DNA from: JAIPDZ01 sp034522175
GTDB taxonomy: Bacteria; Desulfobacterota; DSM-4660; Desulfatiglandales; Desulfatiglandaceae
Reading direction: 5' to 3'
DNA length: 64,000 nt
Assembly: GCA_034522175.1 (NCBI GenBank)
Contig: JAXHLQ010000001.1
Coordinates: 1,426,001-1,490,000, forward strand
In this document: positions 35,603 to 46,057 of the stretch, one piece after another
How positions within the stretch are numbered: position 1 is the first letter of the stretch
Layout of the letters: every line of letters starts with the position of its first letter
Translations under genes and position numbers: made by a program
Notes under the pieces: generated by a model
Databases searched by the model: none
What the model saw: the letters and a program-made list of their open reading frames with translations, nothing else
Told to the model about the DNA's origin: nothing

Positions 35603-36428
35603 AAGCCTTTCGCGGGAATCCCAGTATCTTCAGTTCCGCCCGGCCCGAAGAAAGGCGGGCCGGGCTGGAAGTGAAGGATCTTACCCTCAAGTTCGGTGGC
35701 ATTACGGCCCTCAGCAAGATCGACATCGCTGTGAGTACCGGGGAGTTAGTGGCCGTAATCGGACCCAACGGAGCCGGAAAGACCAGCCTGCTCAACTGTA
35801 TTACAGGGTATTATAAGCCCCAGGAGGGGCAGATATTTTTCAACGGCGATGAGGTGACCGGTCTTTCCACCCATCACCTGACCCGGAAGGGGATCGGACG
35901 CACCTATCAGAACATCGAACTCTTCCCGGAATGACCGTGCTTTCCAATATGCTTCTGGCCCGCCATGCCCACTGCCGTTATAATGTGGGCAAGGCCGCCC
36001 TTTTTATGAAGAGCGTCAAAGATGAAGAGGTGCATCACCGCCGGATACTGGAAGAGTTGATCGACTTTTTGGAGATGCAGAGCTTACGCAACCAACTGGT
36101 GGGATCGCTTCCGTACGGCATGCGAAAGCGCGTGGAACTGGGCCGTGCTCTGGCCCTGGAGCCCAAGCTGCTGGTGCTGGATGAACCGTTTGCCGGTATG
36201 ACCCTGGAAGAAAAGGAAGACATGGTCCGGTTTTTGATGGAACTCAATGAGGCCTGGAACCAGACCATGATCCTGGTGGAACACGACATGTCCATCGTAA
36301 TGAGCATTTCCAAACGGGTGGCCGTGTTTGATTTCGGTGTCAAGATCGCAGAGGGGTCCCCGGATTTCGTCCAGAATCATCCCCAGGTCATCAAGGCCTA
36401 TCTCGGGGACACGTCAAAAATTGAATAG
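35599..36428 (+). pseudogene. livG: ABC transporter ATPase LivG, frameshifted
   Basis: Two frames make one 276-residue ATPase. The first has Walker A GPNGAGKTSLLNCITGYY and ends NIELFPE; the second starts MTVLSNMLLARH and carries the signature GMRKRVELGRALALEPKLLV with Walker B LDEPFAG and the switch His in VEHDMS. One added G at 35928-35929 gives NIELFPGMTVLSN, the family sequence. It couples ATP hydrolysis to uptake with LivF. Probably an assembly indel, since the rest is perfectly conserved. Confidence 0.85.
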
Positions 36429-36460
36429 TATCGCCCAAGTATCGAGTCATTGGACAGCCT

Positions 36461-38411
36461 ATGGAAGCTACCCCCCATAAGATTGAGCGGATAGATCAGG
36501 AGAGTTTGGATTCCTTAGGAGACTTCACCCTGCCTCAGATCCTATCCAGGCAGGCCGAGAAATTTAAGGATGACAAAATCGCCATTCGGGAGAAGTCCTA
36601 CGGGATATGGCACAATTACACCTGGAAGGATTATCTCCGGTATACCAAACTGGTGGCCCTGGGCCTGGTATCCCTTGGTCTGAAACGGGGCGAAAACGTG
36701 GGGATGATCGTGGACAACGATCCTGAATGGCTTTTCACCCAGTTGGGGGCCCAGTCCGTGGGAGCGGTAACCCTCACCCTGTTTACGTCGGCCGTGGCCA
36801 AGGAACTGGCCGGGGGATTGGGTCGTATTCAGGCCTCGTATGTGTTTGCACAGGATCAGGAACAGGTGGATAAGCTCCTGGCCGTAAGAGAAGAGCTGCA
36901 GTATACCCGGCATATCATCTATATCGATCCCACGGGTATGCGCACATACGGAGATGACCCGTGGCTGATCAGCTTCAGCCAGTTGCTGGAGCTGGGAGAG
37001 GAGTTGGACAAGGAGGAGCCCGAACTCTTTATCAAGGAACTGTGGGAAGGCAATCCCGAGGATGTAGCCCTGATGCTCATGACCTCCGGGACCACCGGGG
37101 TCCCGAAGCTGGTCATGCTGGCCCACATGAACTTTACGGATATGGCTGCCAAATGGATCCAGACCGCGCCCATCGGCATTGAAGACAACTGGATTTCCAT
37201 TACCCCCACGGCGTGGATTGTGGATCAGATGTGGGGGGCGGGGGTGACCCTGTGCGGCGGGCTGGTCATGAATTTCCCTGAGACCTTTGAGACGGCGACC
37301 GAGGATTTCAGGGACATCGGTCCCACGGTCATGATCAGTTCATCCAGATTCTGGGAGGATTTGGCGTCCAAGATCCGTGTCAAGATAGCCGATGCCAGCT
37401 TTATCAAACGGGGGCTGTATAATTTTGCCCAGCGGGTGGGAAGAGAAGTGGTGGAGCTGGAATCGGAAGGGAAGCCGATCCCTTCAAAGCTGAAATCCTG
37501 GCGGTGGATTTCCCATCGGCTCGTGGCCCGACCCCTTCTGGATCGGGTGGGATGTCTCAATTTTCGTGCCGCCTACACCGGGGGGCACCCCATCAGTCCG
37601 GATGTGATCAAGTTTTTCAGGGCCAACGGCCTGAATATGAAGCAATGCTATGGCCTGACCGAGACATGCGGTATATTCCAGGTCCAGCCCGACCATGAGG
37701 TGAAGCCCGAAACGGTAGGCAAGGCGCTCCCCGGTACCGAGGTGAGGATCATGGAAGAACCAGGAAGTGCTGGTCAAGAGCAAGTCCAACTTTGTGGGGT
37801 ATTATGAGGACCCGGAGGCCACGGCCAAGGCCCTGAAAGACGGCTGGTTTCACACCGGTGACGCCGCCTATTTCGACGAAGACGGCCATCTCCTGATCAT
37901 CGGTAGAAAACAGGACATCATGCGGACCGTGGAAGGAGAGGCCTTTTCACCGGATTTCATTGAGACCCGGCTTAAATTCAGCCCGTATATCAAGGAAGCC
38001 GTCATATGGGGAGAGGGTCAGCCCTATCTCACTGCATTCATCAACATTGATTTCGGAAACGTGGGGAACTGGGCGGAAGACAGAAAAATACCCTATACCA
38101 CCTACACCGACCTCTCCCAGCAACCGGCTGTGGAGGAATTGATCCGTGGGGAGGTGGCCGAGGTAAACAATCAGCTGCCTGATCCCATGAAACTAATCAA
38201 AATTATTTTATTGTATAAACTCCTCGATGCGGATGACGAGGAACTGACCCGGACCGGGAAGGTGCGGAGGAAGTTTGTGTTTGAGGAATACAAAAATCTG
38301 ATCGATGGCATGTACTCCGATAAGACCGAGCTGCCCGTCAAGGGCCAGGTGCGCTATCGAGACGGTACGGTGGGAACCATAGAGACCACGGTCAAGATAC
38401 TGACCGTTTAG
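36461..38411 (+). pseudogene. AMP-dependent acyl-CoA ligase, frameshifted
   Basis: Repaired length about 650 residues. The first frame holds MTSGTTGVPKLVMLAHMNF (AMP-binding P-loop), CYGLTETCG and EVKPETVGKALPGTEVRIME; the second continues EVLVKSKSNFVGYYEDPEAT, GWFHTGDAAYFDEDGHLLII and EELTRTGKVRRKFV. The join near 37752-37765 needs one base removed or two added. It belongs to the long-chain fatty acid/aromatic acid CoA ligase group that is often built into LivHMGF operons in deltaproteobacteria, and would activate the imported acid to its CoA ester. Confidence 0.83.
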
Positions 38412-38431
38412 GCACGGGGGATGGACCTGAT

Positions 38432-39310
38432 ATGGAATTTTTTCTTCAGCTTCTCGTAAACGGCCTGTCATTGGGATTTTTGTATGCGCTTTCAGCCTTG
38501 GGCTTTGTCATGATCTTTAAGTCCAGCAGCGTGCTCAACTTCGCGCATGGGGAGATTATGGCCATCGGGGCCTTTTTGTTTCTGGCCCTTTCCACCTGGG
38601 CCGGACTGCCCATCCTTCTGGCCTTTGTCCTCACCATGATCGGCAGTTTTACCTTAGGGTTCATTTTGGAGAAATTCTTTCTTCGTCCCCTCATCGGGGA
38701 GGCCCTGATTCAGGTAATCATGCTGACCCTGGGTCTGGCCCTCATGTTCAGGGGGCTGCTGCTGTTTATCTTCGGCGGGGACATCCACGATTATCCGGAT
38801 TTTCTGCCTGAAGCGCTCGCCATCCAATGGGGGGCCATTAACATCCCTTCCGTGTATATGGCGGCCTTCATCATCGGCATCCTCTTTCTGATCCTGTTCG
38901 GTCTGTTTTTCAAGTATTCATCCCAGGGGATCTATATGAGGTCCGTAGCTGACAATCAGTCTGCGGCCCTTTCCCTCGGGGTCCATGTGCGGCGGGTGTT
39001 TGCGCTGTCCTGGGCCATTGCAGGACTGGTCTGCGCCATCAGCGGCATAGTACTGGGGATTATCAACGGGATCAACGTACACGAGTTGAGTTCCATAGGG
39101 CTCAAGGTGTTTCCGGTGGTGATCCTGGGTGGACTGGACAGTATCGGCGGCGCCATACTCGGGGGCATCATCATCGGACTCTTAGAGAGCTTTACCGGCG
39201 GGTATATTTCCACCTCGCTGAGGGAGATTATCCCCTATATCGTTCTCATCTTTATTCTCATGGTGAAGCCCTACGGACTGTTCGGACTGGTGGAGATAGA
39301 AAGGGTGTAA
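38432..39310 (+). CDS. livH: Branched-chain-type ABC permease LivH
   Basis: 292 residues with about eight membrane helices. The start (ELLVNGLSLG-like FLQLLVNGLSLGFLYALSAL) and FKSSSVLNFAHGEIMAIGAF, then GINGINVHELSSIGLKVFP-like and GGLDSIGGAILGGIIIGLLE, are LivH hallmarks, the last being the EAA-type loop that contacts the ATPases. Partner of LivM in the membrane pore. Confidence 0.92.
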   Translation: MEFFLQLLVNGLSLGFLYALSALGFVMIFKSSSVLNFAHGEIMAIGAFLFLALSTWAGLPILLAFVLTMIGSFTLGFILEKFFLRPLIGEALIQVIMLTLGLALMFRGLLLFIFGGDIHDYPDFLPEALAIQWGAINIPSVYMAAFIIGILFLILFGLFFKYSSQGIYMRSVADNQSAALSLGVHVRRVFALSWAIAGLVCAISGIVLGIINGINVHELSSIGLKVFPVVILGGLDSIGGAILGGIIIGLLESFTGGYISTSLREIIPYIVLIFILMVKPYGLFGLVEIERV

Positions 39311-39317
39311 CAAAAAA

Positions 39318-40388
39318 ATGCGCAAGCTACAGTTTCATCCCTGCGGCAATTTCAACGTCAGTTACAAAGAGGAACTATCCATTTTTGGTACCGATTTCGG
39401 ACGCCTATGGATGTGGATCGGTATCTTGCTGTTGTTTGCGGTGGTTCCCTTCATCAGCAGCGCCTACTCTCTTTATATTTTAAATTCCATCGGTATTTAT
39501 GCCATTGCCGCGGTGGGCCTGAATCTCCTTATCGGATTTACGGGGCAGATCTCTTTGGGTCACGGGGCTTTTTTTGGTGTGGGGGCCTATGCCGGGGCCA
39601 TCCTGGCCACCCGATTGGGCTTTCCATTCTGGCTGTCGGTCCCCCTGGCAGGGGTGGTGGCTTCGGGGGTGGGGATGATTTTCGGGCTCCCCTCCGCCCG
39701 GCTCAAACACCTCTACCTGTGTATCGCCACCCTGGCCGGGCAGTTCATTGTGGACTATGTCCTGGTGCAGTGGGAGAGCCTCACCGGCGGGGCCATGGGC
39801 ATTGTGGTGCCCAGTGCATCCTTATTCGGACTGGATTTGGGCTCTGACCGGTCCTTTTTTTATGTGGTGTTCATCTGTTTTGTCCTTATGACCTGGATAG
39901 CGGTCAATCTGATTCGAACCCGGATAGGGCGCGCGTTTATCGCCATCCGGGATAATGACCGGGCCGCAGAAGGGATGGGGATCCCGGTGTTTCCCTACAA
40001 GCTGCTGTCGTTCGCCATCAGCTCTTTTTATGCTGGATTTGCCGGAGCCCTTTATGCGTATTATATGATGAGTATCACCCCGGAGCCTTTTAATCTGGGA
40101 CTGTCCATCGAATATGTGGCCATGATCATCATCGGAGGGCTGGGGAGCATTCCGGGGGCCGTGTTCGGTTCCGTATTCATTGTCTCCTTAAATGAGGTGT
40201 TGAGCATGATTACCGAATACCTCATGAATCTCGGGGCCACCACCGGGGCGGCCCTGACCATTGCACCGCTCCGTGAGTTCATTTACGGGCTGGCCATTGT
40301 CCTGTTCATCATTTTTGAACCCAAGGGTCTGGCAGAGGTATGGCGGATTGTGCGGTCAAGCTTCAGGCTCTGGCCGTTTTCCTATTAA
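39318..40388 (+). CDS. livM: Branched-chain-type ABC permease LivM
   Basis: 356 residues; the first 30 are a soluble extension, followed by about nine membrane helices. NLLIGFTGQISLGHGAFFGV and GAYAGAILATRLGFPFWLSV are the LivM signature; IGRAFIAIRDNDRAAEGMGI and GGLGSIPGAVFGSVFIVSLN form the cytoplasmic coupling loops. Starts 8 bp after livH. Confidence 0.92.
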   Translation: MRKLQFHPCGNFNVSYKEELSIFGTDFGRLWMWIGILLLFAVVPFISSAYSLYILNSIGIYAIAAVGLNLLIGFTGQISLGHGAFFGVGAYAGAILATRLGFPFWLSVPLAGVVASGVGMIFGLPSARLKHLYLCIATLAGQFIVDYVLVQWESLTGGAMGIVVPSASLFGLDLGSDRSFFYVVFICFVLMTWIAVNLIRTRIGRAFIAIRDNDRAAEGMGIPVFPYKLLSFAISSFYAGFAGALYAYYMMSITPEPFNLGLSIEYVAMIIIGGLGSIPGAVFGSVFIVSLNEVLSMITEYLMNLGATTGAALTIAPLREFIYGLAIVLFIIFEPKGLAEVWRIVRSSFRLWPFSY

Positions 40389-40426
40389 CCGATCAAGACC
40401 ATAAGCGGTAAGGAAGGTTTCGGGGT

Positions 40427-41230
40427 ATGGAAGGTAATGTGAGGCTGCTGATCAACAATATCAGTGTGGTCTATTCCGACGTCATACAGGTCCTCAAGGG
40501 GGTGTCCCTCACCATCCGGGAGGGGCAGATTGTGTCGCTCTTGGGGAGCAACGGCGCCGGCAAAACCACTACGCTGAAGGCCATTTCAGGTTTGCTCAAG
40601 CCTGAAAACGGCAGAGTGACGGAAGGATCCATCGAGTACGATGGAAAAGCGGTCCAGAATTCTTCACCCGAGGAAATTACCCGGAAAGGGATCATCCAGG
40701 TCCTGGAGGGGCGGCAGGAATTTAAGTACTTAACCGTGGAAGAGAACCTGCGGGTGGGGACGGCGACGCGCTGGGGAAAACCCTATCAAAAGGATCTGGA
40801 TTTGGTCTACCATTACTTCCCCGCGCTTTTGGCCCGCAAAAGGGCCATGGCCGGATATTGCAGTGGGGGCGAACTTCAGATGCTGGTGATCGGCCGGGCC
40901 CTGATGGCCCATCCCAAGCTGTTACTCTTGGATGAGCCTTCCTTAGGTCTTGCACCCCTCCTGGTAAAAGAGATATTCCAGATCATCAAACGGATCAACG
41001 AAGAACAGAGCTCAACGCTGATGGTGGTGGAGCAGAATGCCAATATGGCGCTGCAGATCGCCCATTACGGGTACGTCATGGAAAACGGCAAAATCGTCAT
41101 GGAGAGCAGTGCAGCCGATTTGAGGGAAAACCCGGATGTGAAAGAGTTTTATCTCGGTACCGCCGCCTCAGGTACGCTCAAATCCTACAAAAATGTAAAA
41201 GCCTACAAACGCAGGAAACGATGGCTGTAA
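40427..41230 (+). CDS. livF: Branched-chain-type ABC ATPase LivF
   Basis: 267 residues with Walker A GSNGAGKTTTLKAISGL, Q-loop area KGIIQVLEGRQEFKYLTVEE, signature CSGGELQMLVIGRALMAHPK and Walker B LLLLDEPSLGLAP. The last 25 residues (LKSYKNVKAYKRRKRWL) are a basic tail longer than in most LivF proteins. Last gene of the transporter operon. Confidence 0.92.
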   Translation: MEGNVRLLINNISVVYSDVIQVLKGVSLTIREGQIVSLLGSNGAGKTTTLKAISGLLKPENGRVTEGSIEYDGKAVQNSSPEEITRKGIIQVLEGRQEFKYLTVEENLRVGTATRWGKPYQKDLDLVYHYFPALLARKRAMAGYCSGGELQMLVIGRALMAHPKLLLLDEPSLGLAPLLVKEIFQIIKRINEEQSSTLMVVEQNANMALQIAHYGYVMENGKIVMESSAADLRENPDVKEFYLGTAASGTLKSYKNVKAYKRRKRWL

Positions 41231-41341
41231 AAGCGATACAGCCCCCAAAAAATCTGCGCCCATATTGCTGATCCGCGGATTGCCGATGTCTTCGGGAGTC
41301 GACGGTGCCGCCCACCACCTTTCGTTCAGGACCTGAGGGTA

Positions 41342-44300
41342 ATGGGGTCTACTGATTTCCTTCCCAAAGGAACCTTCCGGCAGGAAGGACCCTTTCAATT
41401 CATCACACCGGATAATTATGCGGCAATGGGGATTGACCCCGCATACGTGCCTCTCGGGACGGCTGTTTCATTGAGACACCCGTCTCAACTTCGAAGCCGA
41501 TTTGGCGGAAACGCCTATGGCCTGGGACTTTTCGAAGATCTGAACAGACTCAATTTCAAGGAAATCCAGACCCTCAACGCCATTTCATTTGAAGATCCGG
41601 AGTCGATAAAATCCCAGTACAGGACCCTCAATGAAATTTACAGGAAGATGGGACTCCTGATCCGTTTCTCTCGTTTTGGAAAACCCTACTACCTCATCCC
41701 CACCCACCTCATATCCGATACGCTGACCCATGTGCGGGCAAAAGTGGAGGAGATCACCCGTATTGTTCAGCTCCACATCAAGAAAAATCTGAGAGAGCAT
41801 CAGCGGATCGGCGTTTTCAGCCCACAGGATGACCTGATTGTTCAGGAGCTCTCCCTTCGATTCAAGGAACACCGCCTTCTGGTGCTGGACGCCTCCGAAA
41901 AATTCAAGAAACTTCGTGAACCCTTAGATCTGGTCATCCTTACCAGCGATCCGTATGAAGTCGCGCTGATGCAGATCTCAGGCTCTCCCAACCCGGAAGC
42001 CCTCACAAAAGGACGCCTCGACCAGCACGTTACGTATATCCTGTGGCGGATCTATAATGCATTGCATTGGGACGGGACGCTGTTCATTATCGCCGACCAT
42101 TTTTCAGGCAAAAGCAACCGAAAGACAGAAGTATGTTTCAAGACCGATCAGGAGGCAAAGCGGTTCGCCCTTTTTACTCACATCTTTGCCACCAGGAAGA
42201 AGTATCGAATCGGGGACCATCGGCTAAACGTAAATATCTCCGATCTCGGAAGGTATTTGAGTGGTCGCTACGTGGAGCAGGATATCGTCGATCAGCTTTT
42301 AAAAGGACGGTCCCTTAACGATCTGTCCATGAAGGAAATCGACAAGCTCCCTTACTTTAACACCCCTTTTGCGGGGTGGCCATTTTCTCTGGACCAGAAA
42401 AAAACCTGGAGCAGGCTTATTTCCACTTTCTTTCAGGAGACGGCCTTCAGCCCCATACTCCCTGAGGGGGTCAAAAGCGACTGGGAAGAGCGGCTGACCT
42501 TCAGCGACCGTATGCCCGATTGCATGATGATGTATCTCGGGGAAAAGAAGCCGCTCAGGACCCCATTGAATGAGGTCAAAGAGCTGGTCAGAGAATCAAG
42601 GCTGAGTGGCTGTCCCATTGCGCTGGTGGCCGAATACCGGAATTCATTTGAGTATCTCATCCAAACGCTCCGGGTCCTCGATGAATTGAAAAAGGGGGCG
42701 AAACAGGACCTGCCCCAGGTGTTTGTGGACCGCCTCCGGCAGCCCTTTGAGAGTCGAAACCGGCGATTCGCCGCCCTGGGTCATGTAATGAAACTCATAT
42801 CCAAGATAAAGCGCTTGGAACGCATCCGGATGGACCTCAATCCGGATGAGATCGAAGGGCCGAAGACCGGGGTCATCGAAAACCTTGAAGCTCTGACCTT
42901 TTTCGGGTTTACCGTGGATGAGTTGCGGGAGGTGATGCTCATCGTTTTGGGTCACACCCATTTCGGCCGCATCATCTCAGGCAAGATGACGGAAAAGACA
43001 CTGAAACCCGTATCCGATATGGCACAAGGGTACGGTCCACAGGAGGCGCTGAACCTGCTGAGATACTGCCGTCTGATGACCTTTGCAGAGACCAAGGCGG
43101 CCGCACGCAAAGAAATGCCCTCTGAACAACTCATGGAGTTGTTTGATCTCTATGAATCGACGGTGCGGGTCATTATCAATAAGGAACTGGACTGGGATCA
43201 GCTCTTAGATGAGAAAATCACCGCCATGGGCGGGATTCACAACAAGATCATCCGCAAAGTCCTCATGATGATGGGGTATTTCGAATTCCTATATGACTGG
43301 GCCGAACTGAAACAGAAAGGGGATATAGAGAAGGAGTCCCTGGCCGATTACCACGATCAAAAACTCTCCAGAATTGAAAATGTGCTTCGGCTTATTCATA
43401 CGGTGGAGGAATTCGAAAAGCTGTACCTGGAATTTGACCCATTGGAACTGCCTCGCTTTTACCGGCGGTTCCTCGAGATGGAATTTCATGGGACCGGACA
43501 CTTGTTTCAGCGGATGAACAGCCGGAACATTTTCGTCCTCCTCTGGATAACCGTCAGTCTATCCAGGGCCAAAATCATTAACTTCAACCCGATTTTATCT
43601 GAACTGGAAACAGAAAGCATCAAAGAGCGAATCGAAAAGGTAGAGGAAGGAGCACAGGCCATCAATGTCCATTATCTCGACCTGGATGTCCTCAACCGAT
43701 TTCGCGAACAACTGGAGGAAAGCCGATCTTCTTTCATCGTCGGCACGGGCTTTCAGATCAGCGTATCATCGGGAGAGAACGAAGCTCTGGAGATCGACTA
43801 TAAGGATATGGGGGAAAACCTGGATACGTTGCACCGCCTCCAGAAGCAATTGTCCGATCAGCCGATAAGGAGCATCCCCGTATCCGACCTGGAAGCGTTA
43901 AACAGGCTCTTCTCCAATCTGGAGACATTTTATCAGAGTCACATGACGCTGATTCAGGATGCCGGAGCTGTGCCGGCCCTCCCGGTCAAACAGATCAAGT
44001 GGTTTGAGAAGGCACAATCGCTCAGAGCCGCTTTGAGGACCCATCTTCTCAGTGTCATCTTTCGTCCCGATCATCTGTTCACCGACCTGGATCTCCTGTT
44101 TCACCATGCCTCCCGCCTACTCGACTTCCTTCTGCCGGAATTTGCGGCACTGAAAGATGTGCCGGTGAGCGGCCAGCTCTACCTGACCCGTCCGGTTGCG
44201 GATTATCTCATCGCTGCGACCCGGAAGTTCCAGGCGTTGGTGACGCGCAATAAACAGGATTTCCAGGACACGGCCTTCTTGCACCGGCTGGCCCAGAAGG

Positions 44301-46057
44301 AATTCGGTCCCATGGCCGTCGGGATTGTGGGGCTGAGCACAACCCAACTGGAAACCCTTTGCCAGATCGTTGAAGATGTCGGCCGGAACCCATCGCTTTT
44401 GGATGCCCTGGCCAAGTCCTTCATATTCCAGGATTTGGGGAGACTTCCCCATTTAAGGGAAAAATACAGCGATGAGATTCATCCAGCGGACCTCGGCAGT
44501 ACAGGTGCCCTCTTTGTGGAAAGGGAGCATTTGGCGGATAAGTATCATCTAAATCCAAAAGGGGCAGCCTATTTTATCTTCCTGATTCGGCATCACAGTC
44601 TTTTTCACCATAATGTGCGGGGGGAGATCTCTTATGCGTCCATTCGAGAGATCGTCGAACCGCAGGATAAGGCGTTGCTGGATGCCTTTTTTGTCTTTTC
44701 GTTTGTGATGCTTTCGGCCATTCGGGAAGACTTGATTCTGGAGGACCTGGCCGGTCGTCTATTTCAGATCCGATCCATGTGCCATAAGATCATTGACGGG
44801 AAAACCACTCTAAAGGCCCAATTGAATGATGCCTTCATTGAGAGGGGGTCGCTTTACTTTGCCCTGCGAAAATTTGAAGAGGAGGGACTCCCGGAGGGGA
44901 TCACGGTCACCGATTACCTCAACGACAATGAATGGACAGGAGTGGATGAAGCCAGGCGGCTTGAAGCGGGAAAAATGATATTTGCCTTTGAACGGCTCTT
45001 TCGATTGCAGGGGATTCGCTATGTCCAGTATAAGGACATTGTGGATATCTATTTGGACATTCCCCTTCGTTTCATTCACCGGCAGAGAAATTTCATCAAC
45101 GTGGGATATGCGACATTCGAAAAGGAAGTGTATGAGGCCTTTCGCATCTACAACACGCTTCAGAACCTGAAAGAATCCATTCGACACTTTATACTGGATC
45201 AGCTGGTGGGGGACAGGATCCGGCTTGCCGGATACGAAAAGGTCAGCGGGTATCTGAGTTATGAAAACAGGATCAAGCTTCTACTGACCGCGCTTTTGGG
45301 AACCCGGAAGATGAATGCGGATGATGCGGAACCGATCTATTTGAATTTTCTCGAAATCAGTGAGGTTATTGAAAAGCGTTATGAGGCCGTCAACCATTTT
45401 CTCAATACCCTCCCAATGGAAAAACTCTGGGAGGATCGGTATAAGGTCAATCAGCTGTTCAAGGCCAAGACCGGAATCCTTCTAAAGGCGAATGAGCGGC
45501 ACCGTGTCCTTTCCATCGACTTCCAGGAGCGGATCAATGTCCCGGGGAAAATCGCGCACATGCGGGCCATCACCGACATCGAAGAACTGAAGCGTTACTT
45601 CCATTCCAGCCTCAGCGCACTCAGGAAACACCCCTTTCACACCGAGGACTACGAGCTGAACCTGGAAGCGGTTTTTGAAAAGCGGATACGCGAGATAACG
45701 GACATGATCCTGAACCAGGCAAAAGAGGAGATGGACAGCATCAGGGACTTCAAATCGTTGCACAACATGGTGAATGATCTTTCCGCACGATCATGGGAAC
45801 TGGGGTTCTCTCCGGACCAGCGACAGCGGCTCAATGACCTGTATGAACTGCGCAAGGACAATCTGAAGCGAGAGCGACTCACGGACATCGATCAAGTCCT
45901 GGACACCCTTCAGGATATGAATGGACTGAGGCGTTACTGGAATCAAATCAAGTGGTATCTTCAAGCGAATCGAAGATACGTGGGGAAGGCGTTTGAAACC
46001 CTGATCGCCAGGAAGTTCGATGCAATGCGGGAGGAACTTTCCCGGAAACCGGGTTAG
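41342..46057 (+). CDS. Giant protein of 1571 residues with a degenerate GlnD-like HD region
   Basis: Unrecognised as a whole. Residues about 155-300 (HQRIGVFSPQDDLIVQELSL to WDGTLFIIADHFSGK) look like a Rossmann/methyltransferase-type alpha-beta segment without a clear glycine loop. Residues about 1025-1130 resemble the HD domain of GlnD/uridylyltransferases: FIFQDLGRLPHL corresponds to the FHDIGKG motif, HPADLGSTGALFVE follows, and FIFLIRHHSLFHHN matches the RHH-LM region, but the first metal ligand is Gln1030 instead of His. The rest is helical and charged, with no signal peptide or membrane segment. ATG 41342 has GAGGG at 41335-41339. It could be a large regulator or scaffold. It follows livF by 111 bp and ends convergently, overlapping hdrB by 4 bp. 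Confidence 0.7.
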   Translation: MGSTDFLPKGTFRQEGPFQFITPDNYAAMGIDPAYVPLGTAVSLRHPSQLRSRFGGNAYGLGLFEDLNRLNFKEIQTLNAISFEDPESIKSQYRTLNEIYRKMGLLIRFSRFGKPYYLIPTHLISDTLTHVRAKVEEITRIVQLHIKKNLREHQRIGVFSPQDDLIVQELSLRFKEHRLLVLDASEKFKKLREPLDLVILTSDPYEVALMQISGSPNPEALTKGRLDQHVTYILWRIYNALHWDGTLFIIADHFSGKSNRKTEVCFKTDQEAKRFALFTHIFATRKKYRIGDHRLNVNISDLGRYLSGRYVEQDIVDQLLKGRSLNDLSMKEIDKLPYFNTPFAGWPFSLDQKKTWSRLISTFFQETAFSPILPEGVKSDWEERLTFSDRMPDCMMMYLGEKKPLRTPLNEVKELVRESRLSGCPIALVAEYRNSFEYLIQTLRVLDELKKGAKQDLPQVFVDRLRQPFESRNRRFAALGHVMKLISKIKRLERIRMDLNPDEIEGPKTGVIENLEALTFFGFTVDELREVMLIVLGHTHFGRIISGKMTEKTLKPVSDMAQGYGPQEALNLLRYCRLMTFAETKAAARKEMPSEQLMELFDLYESTVRVIINKELDWDQLLDEKITAMGGIHNKIIRKVLMMMGYFEFLYDWAELKQKGDIEKESLADYHDQKLSRIENVLRLIHTVEEFEKLYLEFDPLELPRFYRRFLEMEFHGTGHLFQRMNSRNIFVLLWITVSLSRAKIINFNPILSELETESIKERIEKVEEGAQAINVHYLDLDVLNRFREQLEESRSSFIVGTGFQISVSSGENEALEIDYKDMGENLDTLHRLQKQLSDQPIRSIPVSDLEALNRLFSNLETFYQSHMTLIQDAGAVPALPVKQIKWFEKAQSLRAALRTHLLSVIFRPDHLFTDLDLLFHHASRLLDFLLPEFAALKDVPVSGQLYLTRPVADYLIAATRKFQALVTRNKQDFQDTAFLHRLAQKEFGPMAVGIVGLSTTQLETLCQIVEDVGRNPSLLDALAKSFIFQDLGRLPHLREKYSDEIHPADLGSTGALFVEREHLADKYHLNPKGAAYFIFLIRHHSLFHHNVRGEISYASIREIVEPQDKALLDAFFVFSFVMLSAIREDLILEDLAGRLFQIRSMCHKIIDGKTTLKAQLNDAFIERGSLYFALRKFEEEGLPEGITVTDYLNDNEWTGVDEARRLEAGKMIFAFERLFRLQGIRYVQYKDIVDIYLDIPLRFIHRQRNFINVGYATFEKEVYEAFRIYNTLQNLKESIRHFILDQLVGDRIRLAGYEKVSGYLSYENRIKLLLTALLGTRKMNADDAEPIYLNFLEISEVIEKRYEAVNHFLNTLPMEKLWEDRYKVNQLFKAKTGILLKANERHRVLSIDFQERINVPGKIAHMRAITDIEELKRYFHSSLSALRKHPFHTEDYELNLEAVFEKRIREITDMILNQAKEEMDSIRDFKSLHNMVNDLSARSWELGFSPDQRQRLNDLYELRKDNLKRERLTDIDQVLDTLQDMNGLRRYWNQIKWYLQANRRYVGKAFETLIARKFDAMREELSRKPG

